Shown: positions 1 to 11,008 of the stretch, one piece after another
Layout: the number at the start of each line of letters is the position of its first letter
How positions within the stretch are numbered: position 1 is the first letter of the stretch
From: Dyella sp. A6
GTDB lineage: Bacteria; Pseudomonadota; Gammaproteobacteria; Xanthomonadales; Rhodanobacteraceae
Length of the DNA: 64,000 nucleotides
Reading direction: 5' to 3'
Assembly (NCBI RefSeq): GCF_036320485.1
Contig: NZ_CP132911.1
Location: 3,038,001-3,102,000 of the forward strand
The notes under the pieces: model-generated
Database searches by the model: none
What the model saw: the letters and a program-made list of their open reading frames with translations, nothing else
What the model was told of the DNA's origin: nothing
Made by a program: the position numbers and the translations under genes

Positions 1-144
1 TTTGACGGCAAGCGCAATGGCGCAACGCTTACCTTGACTAGGGATATCCAGAACATCTCCGGCGCAACCCTATCATCCAAGCACATCACAGACGGCGTGC
101 GCCGGCTCCTAGCGACCTATGCTCTTGCCATCGCACCCCATTGA
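1..144 (+). CDS. FMN-binding domain protein, C-terminal end only
   Basis: The reading frame is open from the window edge and ends at TGA 142-144, so only the last 47 residues are visible. They contain the motif SGATLSS (visible residues 20-26) followed by a short helix. In FMN_bind proteins of the NqrC/RnfG type the Thr of SGAT carries covalently attached FMN. The next gene, overlapping by 26 bp, is ApbE, the enzyme that makes this attachment, which supports the call. Inferred role: periplasmic or membrane-exposed electron carrier. The upstream part and any membrane anchor lie outside the window. Confidence 0.75.
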   Translation, partial: FDGKRNGATLTLTRDIQNISGATLSSKHITDGVRRLLATYALAIAPH

Positions 145-1030
145 GAGGGCCAGGCCGCTCCTAGGCACTATTGTCCGCATTCGGATCCAGGGACTACCCT
201 CCGATCTAGCCAACGACGCTATCGATGCAGCCTTTGGCCTCCTCGCCGACATTCATCGCCTGATGAGCTTCCATGAGCCAAGTAGCGAGCTTTCGCACCT
301 GAACAGAAAGGCATCGTACGGCCCAGTCCCAGTCAGTTCGCATACGCAGGCGGTATTGAGTCACGCACTGGAGCTTTCTAGGGTCTCAGGGGGACTGTTC
401 GATCCGACGATCGCCCTGGCTCTCGTTGAAGATGGGTTACTCCCTGCCCTGCCTGGAGTACGGCCCGACCCAGAGGCGGACTGGAACGATGTCACCATAT
501 CGCCAGACGGGGTCGTCTCGTTTGCCAAGCCGTTGTGGCTGGATCTGGGCGGCATTGCCAAGGGCTACGCCGTCGATTGTGCGTTCGACTATCTCGCCGC
601 CCGCTCCCCAACCCATCTGTGCGTGGAAGCCGGAGGTGATCTGCGCCTGATGGGACCGGTACCCGAACTCATCTATCTGTCCACTTCCCACAGGGGAAGT
701 GCCATTCCGGCAATCCATCTCGAAAATGCTGCGCTAGCCAGTTCCGGCAGTCAGACATCAATGGTCTGTTCCAATAGCACTAATGACTCGAGGCTCATCT
801 GCCCCCATATCGACCCGCGCTCTGGACAGTCGTGCAAGGCTGATCGGTTTGTTAGCGTCGTTGCTCCCTGCTGCATTGATGCCGACGCGCTCACCAAGGT
901 CGTCATGGCTGCAGGGAAATCAGCTACCCCTGTTCTTGAACGTCACCATGCAATGGCATTCATGATGGACGACAACGCATGGACGTCCATCTGCAGCAAC
1001 CAGCCCATGCCCATTTCCGTTGATTTTTAA
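119..1030 (+). CDS. apbE: ApbE family FAD:protein FMN transferase
   Basis: ApbE transfers FMN from FAD to a Thr/Ser of target flavoproteins outside the cytoplasm. The 303-residue product shows the family landmarks in order: an early PLLGT segment, DLGGIAKGYA near residue 142, EAGGDLRL near residue 170, HIDPRSG near residue 233 and the late DADALTK motif near residue 256. It overlaps the preceding FMN-binding gene by 26 bp, and its evident substrate is that protein. No clear lipoprotein or Sec signal is visible from the first ATG, so either the true start is uncertain or the protein acts close to the membrane. The following membrane protein starts 5 bp downstream, suggesting a three-gene operon for a flavinylated redox chain. 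Confidence 0.9.
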   Translation: MLLPSHPIERARPLLGTIVRIRIQGLPSDLANDAIDAAFGLLADIHRLMSFHEPSSELSHLNRKASYGPVPVSSHTQAVLSHALELSRVSGGLFDPTIALALVEDGLLPALPGVRPDPEADWNDVTISPDGVVSFAKPLWLDLGGIAKGYAVDCAFDYLAARSPTHLCVEAGGDLRLMGPVPELIYLSTSHRGSAIPAIHLENAALASSGSQTSMVCSNSTNDSRLICPHIDPRSGQSCKADRFVSVVAPCCIDADALTKVVMAAGKSATPVLERHHAMAFMMDDNAWTSICSNQPMPISVDF

Positions 1031-1035
1031 GCCCA

Positions 1036-1479
1036 ATGCGTCTCACTCTACCCATGCGCTTGACGCTCTATGTTGTCGGCCTTGGCTTATGGCTAACCGG
1101 CATCCTTTGGCTAATTTTCCACTACTTTCTGATGCAGCAAACGCCGTTCGGGCTAGAGCCGCATCCATTGGAACACTGGTGGCTTTCGCTGCATGGACTT
1201 TTCGCCTTCCTTGCACTCTGGGTTTTAGGATGGCTCTGGGGGCGCCACATCATCTGGGGATGGAAGGCAAAGCGGTACCGGCTAACGGGTGGTCTGTTGT
1301 TCGTAATTCTTGTAGTGCTCGTGATATCTGGCTATTTCCTGTATTACCCCCCTAACGACAGCGTTCTTCCAATTATCGCAGTGTTGCATTGGTCGATTGG
1401 CCTTGCAGTCCTGATTCAGTTCCTTCTACATCGCTACTGGCATCCGTCAAAGAAGCAAGGGTCACCATATCAGCGGTAA
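1036..1479 (+). CDS. Small His-rich four-helix membrane protein of the FMN_bind/ApbE operon
   Basis: The 147-residue protein has four hydrophobic helices at about residues 9-31, 48-69, 84-104 and 113-132. Histidines lie in or near the membrane at 29, 53, 71, 118 and 132, an arrangement suited to binding b-type haem. It starts 5 bp after apbE and is surely co-transcribed with it. Small haem-binding membrane proteins are commonly found with FMN_bind and ApbE genes, where they pass electrons across the inner membrane. I infer the same here, but haem binding is not proven by the sequence. I do not recognise a named family with certainty. Confidence 0.6.
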   Translation: MRLTLPMRLTLYVVGLGLWLTGILWLIFHYFLMQQTPFGLEPHPLEHWWLSLHGLFAFLALWVLGWLWGRHIIWGWKAKRYRLTGGLLFVILVVLVISGYFLYYPPNDSVLPIIAVLHWSIGLAVLIQFLLHRYWHPSKKQGSPYQR

Positions 1480-1978
1480 CAACACCTAAAAACGTGTTTC
1501 GCCGCCTAACCTGCTGCAGGCAAGGTAGACTTCTGCATCTCTCCCTATTCTTACTGGGTCATAAATCCCGTCCCATTGGGCGTGCGCAACAGGGACATCG
1601 GTCGAGTTGTTGAGCGATGAAGCGTGCTGGCAGGTATCGCAGTGTCAGTGGCGTCTGGAACGTAGCGCTGCATTCGTCTGACAGCCGCGCGGCGTGTAGC
1701 TATCGGGTAGGGCAAGCGCTTCTGGCTGAGCGGTGCTTTTTATCGCCTCCACCCTTCGAGCGTTGGGTGAACAGGCTGGCGTGGGTGGCGATACACAACG
1801 TCGCGTGATGGCGCCTCGCCCGTCTGATAGGTGCAGACGATCGTGCCATGATTTTTATGACACAGCTTAAGACTAAGCTGACCATATTTTACGGTGCTAA
1901 TCCATCCATCATGTCTGCACCTACAGTCACACTCGACCGAAGGGATCGCGAGCGCATCGAGCTGACAGACGCAACACT
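1480..1978. other. Intergenic stretch without a recognisable gene
   Basis: About 500 bp between the apbE operon and the AraC remnant. Short ORFs occur on both strands, but none has a convincing domain, start or neighbour. A perfect stem-loop lies at 1863-1880 (arms CAGCTTA and TAAGCTG, loop AGAC) inside an AT-richer patch. It could be a transcription terminator-like structure or an old mobile-element end. The stretch looks like decayed DNA, in keeping with the truncated regulator beside it. Confidence 0.5.
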
Positions 1979-2299
1979 TCAACGGAGCATCAACTCTAGA
2001 CACGTTAAGACTTGATCTTTTGACTTGCCCTCTTTCTTGACAACGTACCAATCACGCATCTGTCGTGGCGACACTTTGTAACGAGCTTTGAATTGACGGC
2101 AAAAGTGCGGAAGCGATGTAAACCCGCATGCATAGGCAATCTCAGAAATCCGATCCGAAGAGCGTCCCAGCATCGCGGCGGCTACGGACAGTCTTGTTTC
2201 CATGAGTAGCTGATTGAAGGTCACACCATGCTTCGCACATGTTTTGTGCAGCGTGCTGAGCGAGCAGCCTAGCGACCGCGCGGCCATGGTTGGTGACAA
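1979..2299 (-). pseudogene. AraC-family regulator remnant (C-terminal DNA-binding domain only)
   Basis: The 106 codons encode both helix-turn-helix units of an AraC domain, including the signature region ISEIAYACGFTSLPHF followed by FKARYKVSPRQMR. AraC-type activators are normally about 300 residues with an N-terminal sensing domain, which is missing. The frame can be followed upstream only across an in-frame TGA at about 2306-2308 into a non-homologous stretch that is antisense to the TPP riboswitch. The ORF can open only at a TTG codon. I read it as a decayed gene; a minimal DNA-binding protein is possible but unlikely. Confidence 0.65.
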
Positions 2300-2373
2300 A
2301 GCCTCTAATCAGGAGACGACGCGAGCAACATCCGTCGTGACCCGTTCAGAAAGTTGCGCTAAGCTCATAGACG

Positions 2374-2464
2374 TTCCGAGGGGTGTCCTGCGCGTGCAGG
2401 GCTGAGATGGCAGTGGCCGAACCCTTTGAACCTGATCCGGGTCATGCCGGCGAAGGGACGGGAA
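2374..2464 (+). promoter_or_regulatory. TPP riboswitch (THI element) of the thi operon
   Basis: The sequence contains the conserved THI-box parts in the right order: GGGGTG near 2379, CTGAGA at 2402-2407, ACCTGATCCGG near 2429 and the closing ATGCCGGCGAAGGGA near 2443, with outer arms TTCC and GGAA pairing at the ends. It lies 75 bp upstream of thiC. In this class, thiamine diphosphate binding represses the downstream thiamine genes. A sequestering hairpin over the thiC translation start (next entry) suggests control at translation initiation. Confidence 0.96.
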
Positions 2465-2499
2465 TTCACTAGCTCGCCATCGGCGTGCGCCCAAACTGA

Positions 2500-5337
<2,838 letters not shown>

Positions 5338-5341
<4 letters not shown>

Positions 5342-5532
5342 CGATCATGGTGAATGACCAGGCCCAGCCACTAGCTTCAAACTTGGCAGAACTTCTGGAT
5401 CGCATGGCGCTAGGCGATGCCGTGGTGGCTACCGCACTCAACGGCCATTTCGTGACAGTAGGAGAGCGCGTCAACACCTTGCTGGCACCCGGCGACCGGG
5501 TGGAAATCCTGGCACCGATGCAAGGAGGCTGA
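5338..5532 (+). CDS. thiS: Sulfur carrier protein ThiS
   Basis: The product is 64 residues long, has a ubiquitin-like length and pattern, and ends in the diagnostic Gly-Gly. ThiF adenylates that C-terminus, which is then converted to a thiocarboxylate that supplies sulfur to ThiG. It overlaps thiO by 4 bp and lies 3 bp before thiG. The C-terminal sequence EILAPMQGG matches the family closely. Confidence 0.95.
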
Positions 5533-5535
5533 GCG

Positions 5536-6315
5536 ATGGATGAACTTGAATTGTACGGCCAACACTTCGCTTCACGGCTGTTGCTTGGCACGGCTCAGTA
5601 TCCCTCGCCAAACTGTCTGGCCGAAGCGGTGCGTGCAGGCGGCAGCCAAATCCTCACTGTGTCATTGCGCCGGGAATCGGGTAGCGAACGCAGCGGCCAG
5701 CAGTTCTGGCAATTGGTGGCGGGCCTTGATTGCAGCATGCTGCCCAACACCGCCGGCTGCCATTCGGTGAAAGAAGCGGTCATCACGGCGCAGATGGCAC
5801 GGGAACTGTTCGGCACCCGCTGGATCAAGCTCGAGGTTATTGGCGACAGCGATACGTTGAGGCCTGATGTCTTCGGCCTGGTCGAGGCGGCGCACCAACT
5901 CGCCGCGGAAGGCTTCCAGGTGTTTCCCTACACGACGGACGACCTCGGTGTAGCCGAACGCCTGCTGCATGCGGGCTGCCGGGTGCTGATGCCTTGGGCC
6001 GCACCGATCGGCAGTGGCCGCGGCTTGAGCCATCCGTATGCTCTACGCAGCCTGCGCGCACATTTTCCCGATGTGCCCCTGGTGATCGATGCCGGCATTG
6101 GCCTGCCCTCGCAGGCTGCCGCGGCCATGGAGCTGGGCTACGACGCAGTACTTCTCAATACCGCCGTTGCATGCGCTGGCGACCCGATCGCGATGGCTGG
6201 TGCGTTCGGCAAGGCCGTGCAGGCGGGCCGGGCGGCCTACCTGGCTGGACCGATCCTACCTCGCGACATGGCTGCACCCTCCACGCCACTGCTGGGCCAG
6301 GCGGTGCTCGAATGA
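5536..6315 (+). CDS. thiG: Thiazole synthase ThiG
   Basis: ThiG is a TIM-barrel enzyme that condenses deoxyxylulose phosphate, dehydroglycine and the sulfur of ThiS thiocarboxylate into thiazole phosphate. The 259-residue protein shows the start block [12 protein letters not shown], the Schiff-base lysine in [10 protein letters not shown] (Lys98), the loop [13 protein letters not shown] and the phosphate-binding end block [20 protein letters not shown]. It follows thiS at 3 bp and overlaps thiE by 4 bp. Confidence 0.97.
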   Translation: MDELELYGQHFASRLLLGTAQYPSPNCLAEAVRAGGSQILTVSLRRESGSERSGQQFWQLVAGLDCSMLPNTAGCHSVKEAVITAQMARELFGTRWIKLEVIGDSDTLRPDVFGLVEAAHQLAAEGFQVFPYTTDDLGVAERLLHAGCRVLMPWAAPIGSGRGLSHPYALRSLRAHFPDVPLVIDAGIGLPSQAAAAMELGYDAVLLNTAVACAGDPIAMAGAFGKAVQAGRAAYLAGPILPRDMAAPSTPLLGQAVLE

Positions 6316-6920
6316 CTCTGCTCGACCCGTTCTACCCAGTGGTCCCTGATGTCAGGCGGCTACAACAAATGCTGGCCGGCGGCGCGCGGTTGGTGCAGTT
6401 GCGCGCCAAGTCGGAAGACATGAACTGGTTGCGCACGCAGATCGCCGATGCGCTGCAAGCCTGTCGTATGGTTGGTGCGCAGCTGGTGGTCAACGACCAT
6501 TGGGCGTTGGCGATCGAGCTAGGCGCCGACTTCGTCCATCTCGGTCAGGAGGATCTGCTTCGGGCCGACCTGGTGGCATTGCGCCGGGCCGGGATTAGGT
6601 TGGGCATCAGCACCCATGATCCAGCCGAACTGGATCGCGCGCTGGAGGCGCAGGCCGATTACGTCGCACTGGGGCCGATCTGGCCAACCACCCTGAAAGT
6701 GATGCCATGGGCATCGCAGGGATTGGATCGAATAGGTGAATGGAAGCGTCGTATCGGTTGCCTTCCGCTGGTGGCCATCGGCGGCATCACCCTACAGCGA
6801 CTGCCTAAATGCCTGGCCGCCGGTGCCGATGTGGTTGCGGTTGTTAACGATGTGGTCAATCATGCTGACCCACGAGCACGAGCGGCGGCCTGGCTGGCCG
6901 CAAGCCAGCGCGCCGTATGA
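6312..6920 (+). CDS. thiE: Thiamine-phosphate synthase ThiE
   Basis: ThiE joins HMP diphosphate and thiazole phosphate to thiamine monophosphate. The 202-residue protein has the expected blocks LVQLRAKS (diphosphate side), [32 protein letters not shown] and the late VAIGGIT. The ATG at 6312 overlaps the thiG stop (ATGA) and gives a normal family length; longer forms would begin inside thiG. It overlaps thiF by 4 bp. The segment after GPIWPTT departs from the common family wording but keeps the fold pattern. Confidence 0.93.
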   Translation: MTLLDPFYPVVPDVRRLQQMLAGGARLVQLRAKSEDMNWLRTQIADALQACRMVGAQLVVNDHWALAIELGADFVHLGQEDLLRADLVALRRAGIRLGISTHDPAELDRALEAQADYVALGPIWPTTLKVMPWASQGLDRIGEWKRRIGCLPLVAIGGITLQRLPKCLAAGADVVAVVNDVVNHADPRARAAAWLAASQRAV

Positions 6921-7903
6921 GTCCGCGCTATTGTACCCAGCAAAAGCTGGCGCAGGTCGGTGTGACCGGCCAGCAGCGGCTTGTAGGTGCGCGGGTGTTG
7001 GTAGTCGGTGCCGGTGGACTGGGAAGCACGCTGCTGCCGTTGTTGGCGGGCGCCGGTGTGGGCCAATTGCAGCTGGTCGATCCGGATACGGTGGAATTGA
7101 GCAACCTACACCGACAGACGCTTTATCGTATGGACGATCTTGGCCAGTCCAAGGTGCAGGCGGCCGTCGCGTCCCTCCATGCGCTCAATCCGCAGGTACA
7201 GGTGCACGCCGAACAACAGGCCCTTGATCCGGCCAACGCGCCCGGCTGGGTAGCACAGGCCGACGTGGTGGTGGATGCGGCCGACCAGTTCGCCGTCAGC
7301 TACGCGCTGAGCGATGCCTGCCTGGCTACAGGCACGCCGCTGGTGAGCGCTTCGGCACAGGCATTGGACGGGTATGCCGGCGTGTTCTGCGGCGACGCGC
7401 CGAGCTATCGGGCCTTGTTTCCACGCTGGCCCGTGCAGGCGGCCGACTGCGCCAGTGCAGGCGTGCTTGGACCGGTGGTGGCGATGATCGGCAGCCTGCA
7501 GGCGCAGCTCGTGCTGGCATTGCTTTTGAAGATGACACCTTCGCCATGCGGTCGTTTGTGGCGTTGGGATGGCCAGTCGATGGCGTTCTCTCAATTCAAT
7601 TTCGGCGAAGCGGAAGAACCAGTCAACTCCTTACCCTTGGTTGGGCACACGCAACTGAAAGAAGACGACCTTCCGATTGACTTGCGGAGCGCTGCAGAAG
7701 CACCTCTCACGGTGCGCGAGGATGCCGTTCGCTGCGCACTGCCCGAGTTGCGGCAGATACTGCCTGAGCTACCGCGTGATCAACGGCTGGTATTGACCTG
7801 CCGCAGTGGCATGCGCGCGGCACGAGCCGCCGAACAACTTCAGCAGTCCGGCTTCACGCGTCTCGCCTTGCTCGCGATGGGCGAAGTGGACCGTCACCGG
7901 TGA
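6917..7903 (+). CDS. thiF: ThiF-type adenylyltransferase fused to a rhodanese domain
   Basis: This E1-like enzyme would adenylate the ThiS C-terminus. Residues 1-235 form the ThiF/MoeB domain: GAGGLGS nucleotide loop (31-37), DPDTVELSNLHRQ (55-67) and DCASAGVLGP with Cys178. Residues about 250-328 form a rhodanese domain with the active-site loop CRSGMR (295-300). The zinc CxxC pair of MoeB-like proteins is absent: the place where CYRC would be reads SYRA (163-166). The fusion suggests that sulfur is handed to ThiS-adenylate by the same polypeptide. It overlaps both thiE and thiD by 4 bp. Confidence 0.92.
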   Translation: MSPRYCTQQKLAQVGVTGQQRLVGARVLVVGAGGLGSTLLPLLAGAGVGQLQLVDPDTVELSNLHRQTLYRMDDLGQSKVQAAVASLHALNPQVQVHAEQQALDPANAPGWVAQADVVVDAADQFAVSYALSDACLATGTPLVSASAQALDGYAGVFCGDAPSYRALFPRWPVQAADCASAGVLGPVVAMIGSLQAQLVLALLLKMTPSPCGRLWRWDGQSMAFSQFNFGEAEEPVNSLPLVGHTQLKEDDLPIDLRSAAEAPLTVREDAVRCALPELRQILPELPRDQRLVLTCRSGMRAARAAEQLQQSGFTRLALLAMGEVDRHR

Positions 7904-8697
7904 TCCCCCATGTGCTCAGTGTGGCTGGCAACGACCCTACCGCATGCTCGGGCATCGGCGCCGATTTGAAAACTTTTGCCGCACTGGGTGCCTACGGCAT
8001 GGCAGTGATCACCGCGCTGACCGTGCAGAACACCCAGGGTGTACGCGCAATCTCTCCAGTCGCCCCCGAATGCGTCGGCGCCCAACTTGATGCCGTACTG
8101 GAGGACGTCAGGGTAGATGCGCTCAAACTTGGCATGCTGACCGATACCGGCATCATCTGCGCAGTGGCAACACGACTGGCGAGCCGACCGATATTGCCGG
8201 CAGTACTCGATCCGGTAATGCTGGCCAGCAGCGGCGACGCACTGATGACCGGACATGCGTTGGCAGCCCTGCGCGATGTGCTTCTGCCGCGGATTACGGT
8301 CCTGACTCCAAATTTGCACGAAGCAGCCACGCTGCTGGATATACCGCCAGCGGGCAACCTGGAACAGATGCATCAGCAGGCCGTGATGCTGCAAGGCTTG
8401 GGCCCCTCCTGGGTACTGCTGAAGGGCGGTCATCTGGGCGGTGAGTGTAGCCCTGACGTGCTGGCCGGCCCCTCAGGAGTGCAGACATTTGACGCACCGC
8501 GACTGGCCTGCAGCAACAGTCGCGGCACAGGCTGTACGCTTTCTTCTGCGATCGCGGCACTGCTTCCGCGGCATTCAGTGCATGAGTCCGTGGCTATGGC
8601 CAAGCGATTCGTGAAGGCGGCCCTAAGCACGTCAGATACGTTGGACGTCGGCGAAGGACCAGGACCGTTAAATCACTTCTGCAGCAACTTAACCTAA
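7900..8697 (+). CDS. thiD: Hydroxymethylpyrimidine (phosphate) kinase ThiD
   Basis: ThiD phosphorylates HMP and HMP-phosphate before ThiE acts. The 265-residue protein has the ribokinase-fold blocks of the family: the N-terminal SVAGNDPT...GIGADLKTFAA region, VTALTVQNTQG-like segment near residue 40, DPVMLASSGD near 107, TPNLHEAATLL near 135 and the anion-hole motif GTGCTLSSAIA near 210. The start is GTG at 7900, overlapping the thiF stop. It closes the seven-gene thi operon; only an IS remnant follows. Confidence 0.95.
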   Translation: MIPHVLSVAGNDPTACSGIGADLKTFAALGAYGMAVITALTVQNTQGVRAISPVAPECVGAQLDAVLEDVRVDALKLGMLTDTGIICAVATRLASRPILPAVLDPVMLASSGDALMTGHALAALRDVLLPRITVLTPNLHEAATLLDIPPAGNLEQMHQQAVMLQGLGPSWVLLKGGHLGGECSPDVLAGPSGVQTFDAPRLACSNSRGTGCTLSSAIAALLPRHSVHESVAMAKRFVKAALSTSDTLDVGEGPGPLNHFCSNLT

Positions 8698-8778
8698 GCC
8701 TAGGTATTTCGACTCTACCTTTGTCTGCATCCAGTGCGGCCGCTTCACAATCCTGAAACCACCGGCGGAGATCGGGTT

Positions 8779-9054
8779 CTACCCGGTTTTCACGGACGGT
8801 TGTGAAAGGGTGGAGAACTGCAGATCCCACTTCGCCTGTCTCCGCTGCATTCTAAGGTTGTAGAACCGCTCGACGTATTCGATTACATCGGCCGTTGCCG
8901 CATTGAGCGTCGGGTGCTTCATGTGATAAATCCGTTCGCGCTTGAGCAGGCCGAAGAAGCCCTCGCACGCCGCGTTGTCGCCGCAGTGACCCACTGCACT
9001 CAGTGAGCGCACCAACGCGTTGTCTGCCTGCTCGCGGATTTTGCACGAATTTCT
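8779..9054 (-). pseudogene. IS3-family transposase remnant (C-terminal integrase core)
   Basis: The minus-strand frame encodes the end of a DDE integrase core: GHCGDNAACEGFFGLLKRE, which carries the last catalytic Glu region, then an alpha-helical tail with YVERFYNLRMQRR. Upstream the frame continues a few residues (REQADNALVRS) and then loses homology, so the first catalytic Asp residues and orfA are missing. No intact terminal repeats were found. It is a dead fragment between thiD and metR, and probably marks an old insertion. Confidence 0.8.
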
Positions 9055-9087
9055 GCCGACCTTCCCTGTTGACGATGCGGCGTTCCA

Positions 9088-9999
9088 TTAGTTGGTCCCG
9101 CATGCGGTAGAGCGGTTCGTGAGACCGCGAGCCAGCTCGACAAAAGCACGCAGGTAGTCGATAGCAATGTCTGCTTCGCGCGCGCCCAAGTAGATCTGCT
9201 TAGGGATGCCTTGCGGACCTAGCCGCACGGCAACCACTTCCATCCGGGCTGCGTATTCCTCGACCAACCAGCGCGGCATTGCGGCCACGCCACGGCCGCT
9301 GGCCACTAACTGCATCATGATATCTGTGGTTTCGATCGCCTTGTGCCGTTTTGGGGTGACGCCGGCAGGCAACAGGAACTGGCTGTAGATGTCCAGCCGC
9401 TCGATGTCCACCGGGTAGCTGATCAGGACCTCGCGAGTCAGCTGCTGCGGCTTCACGTAGGCCGACGCCGCCAGTACGTGGCTCTTAGGGACCACGAGCA
9501 CCTGTTCATAGTCGAAGACCGGCTCGTATTTCAGACCTGGCTTGAACAGTGGGTCGGGTGTGACTAATAGGTCGATCTCGTAGCCGAACAGCGCGCCGAT
9601 ACCACCGAACTGAAATTTCTGCTTGACGTCCACATCCACATCCGGCCATGCAGCCAGATACGGCGACACGACCTTGAGTAGCCACTGGTAGCAGGGATGA
9701 CATTCCATGCCGATGCGCAGCGTGCCACGCGCTCCCTGTGCAAACTGGCCCAGACGCTCCTCGGCCAAATCCAGCTGTGGCAGCACCCGATTCGCCACCG
9801 CCAGCAGGTACTGCCCGGACTGAGTCAGGCGCAGGCTGCGCCCTTCCCGCAGCCAGATGTCGGTACCGAGCTGCTGCTCAAGCTTCTTCATGCTGTGGCT
9901 AAGTGCCGACTGGGTCAGGTTCAGCACGCCCGCGGCGGCCGTCAGCGACCCCTGCCGCTCGACCTGCTGCACGATGCTGAGGTGGATGCGCTCAATCAC
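9088..9999 (-). CDS. metR: LysR-type regulator MetR
   Basis: The 303-residue LysR protein has an N-terminal winged helix (residues 1-60, with SLTAAAGVLNLTQSALSHSM as recognition region) and a substrate-binding domain. The segment GMECHPCYQWL near residue 98 is characteristic of MetR, which senses homocysteine and activates methionine synthase genes. It is divergent from the FMN reductase-mesX-mesD cluster. A MetR-like element (TGAA, 5 bp, CTCA at 10005-10017) lies directly upstream of its own start, which suggests autoregulation. Confidence 0.9.
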   Translation of the reverse strand: MIERIHLSIVQQVERQGSLTAAAGVLNLTQSALSHSMKKLEQQLGTDIWLREGRSLRLTQSGQYLLAVANRVLPQLDLAEERLGQFAQGARGTLRIGMECHPCYQWLLKVVSPYLAAWPDVDVDVKQKFQFGGIGALFGYEIDLLVTPDPLFKPGLKYEPVFDYEQVLVVPKSHVLAASAYVKPQQLTREVLISYPVDIERLDIYSQFLLPAGVTPKRHKAIETTDIMMQLVASGRGVAAMPRWLVEEYAARMEVVAVRLGPQGIPKQIYLGAREADIAIDYLRAFVELARGLTNRSTACGTN

Positions 10000-10226
10000 A
10001 ATAATGAACCTGGCTCATGGATTCGTGAAATATTACCATTTTACGTCATCTGAAGTGGCGGCTAGCATCAAGCCCACATTTGATTGATGCGGGCGTCGTA
10101 GCCGATCCAGTAACGGACAGCCGCGGCAGTCCGGATCGATCATCTGCTCATGACATGTATCTGCACGCAGCCGGCTCCCAACCTTCTCACGGTGCCGGAC
10201 ACCTCTCCCCACGCTGAAAACACAAA

Positions 10227-10808
10227 ATGACACGTCCACTCCGCGTCGTTTCCGTCTCCGGCGGGCTGCAACGCCCATCCAAGGCGATAGCCCTAACAGA
10301 ACACCTTCTGCAGCTGCTTGGCGAGCAGCTGCCGTGCGAGCAGCATCTGGTCGAAGTGGGTCAACTTGCACCGCAGTTCGCCGGAGCGGTCCGGCGCTCG
10401 CAAGTGCCTGCCGCGGTAGAGCGCGAACTTGTGGCGGTCGAGCGGGCCGATGTGCTTGTGGTCACGACGCCGGTCTATCGCGGCTCTTACACCGGGTTGT
10501 TCAAACACTTCTTCGATCTCATCAAGCAAGACGCCCTGACCGACACGCCTGTCCTTCTCGCTGCTACCGGTGGCAGCGAGCGCCACACCCTGATCATCGA
10601 CCATCAACTACGGCCACTCTTCAGCTTCTTCCAGGCGCGCACATTGCCGTTGGGCGTCTACGCGACAGACAAGGAATTCGTGGACTTCCGTGTGCACGAC
10701 GAAGCGCTGCTCCAGCGGGCCAGTCTGGCCGTGCAGCGGGCGTTGCCGCTGCTGGAGCTCAGCCGCCGGGCTGAAACCCACATCGCCGAGGACGTGGCCG
10801 TTGCCTGA
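10227..10808 (+). CDS. NADPH-dependent FMN reductase (MsuE-like)
   Basis: The 193-residue protein has the flavodoxin-like fold of the FMN reductase family: an N-terminal phosphate loop SVSGGLQRPSKA (residues 9-20), the motif TTPVYRGSYTGLFKHFFD near residues 79-96 and AATGGSERH near 111. It most resembles the MsuE/SsuE group that supplies reduced flavin to partner oxygenases. It stands 5-prime to mesX and mesD and divergent from metR, so its likely partner is the oxygen-dependent MesX/MesD methionine synthase rather than a sulfonate monooxygenase, none of which is present here. That partnership is inference. Confidence 0.85.
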   Translation: MTRPLRVVSVSGGLQRPSKAIALTEHLLQLLGEQLPCEQHLVEVGQLAPQFAGAVRRSQVPAAVERELVAVERADVLVVTTPVYRGSYTGLFKHFFDLIKQDALTDTPVLLAATGGSERHTLIIDHQLRPLFSFFQARTLPLGVYATDKEFVDFRVHDEALLQRASLAVQRALPLLELSRRAETHIAEDVAVA

Positions 10809-10920
10809 ATCAGCAACAGCCCAGATGCGCCCTCCCCGTTCATCGTCCGATACCGCCGCGCTGTTGCACTCACGCCATCACGCAGGCGAACCGCAGCCTT
10901 CAGCCAGCAGCGCAAGAGTG

Positions 10921-10948
10921 TGAAGGCAGTTGAGCTGCATCACATTCA
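10921..10948 (+). promoter_or_regulatory. Candidate paired MetR boxes upstream of mesX
   Basis: Two near-matches to the MetR consensus (TGAA, 5 bp, TTCA) lie 15 bp apart centre to centre: TGAAGGCAGTTGA at 10921-10933 and TGCATCACATTCA at 10936-10948. Each keeps one perfect half site. They lie 61-88 bp before the mesX start in a 200-bp gap. metR is in the same cluster, so this is a reasonable operator for homocysteine-dependent activation of mesX-mesD, but it rests on short motifs. Confidence 0.4.
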
Positions 10949-11008
10949 AGTGCCAGATGCACCACGTGCATCCGGATGTCATCCAGGAAGCCATAGCACC
11001 AGGCCACC

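Noticed and set aside
1740..2051. Minus-strand frame of about 100 codons near the AraC remnant
   Set aside because: No domain, no good start context and Cys/Arg-rich composition without pattern; treated as part of decayed intergenic DNA.
10227..10808. Assignment of the FMN reductase to sulfonate desulfonation
   Set aside because: No ssuD/msuD-type monooxygenase or sulfonate transporter is nearby; mesX and mesD are the direct neighbours.
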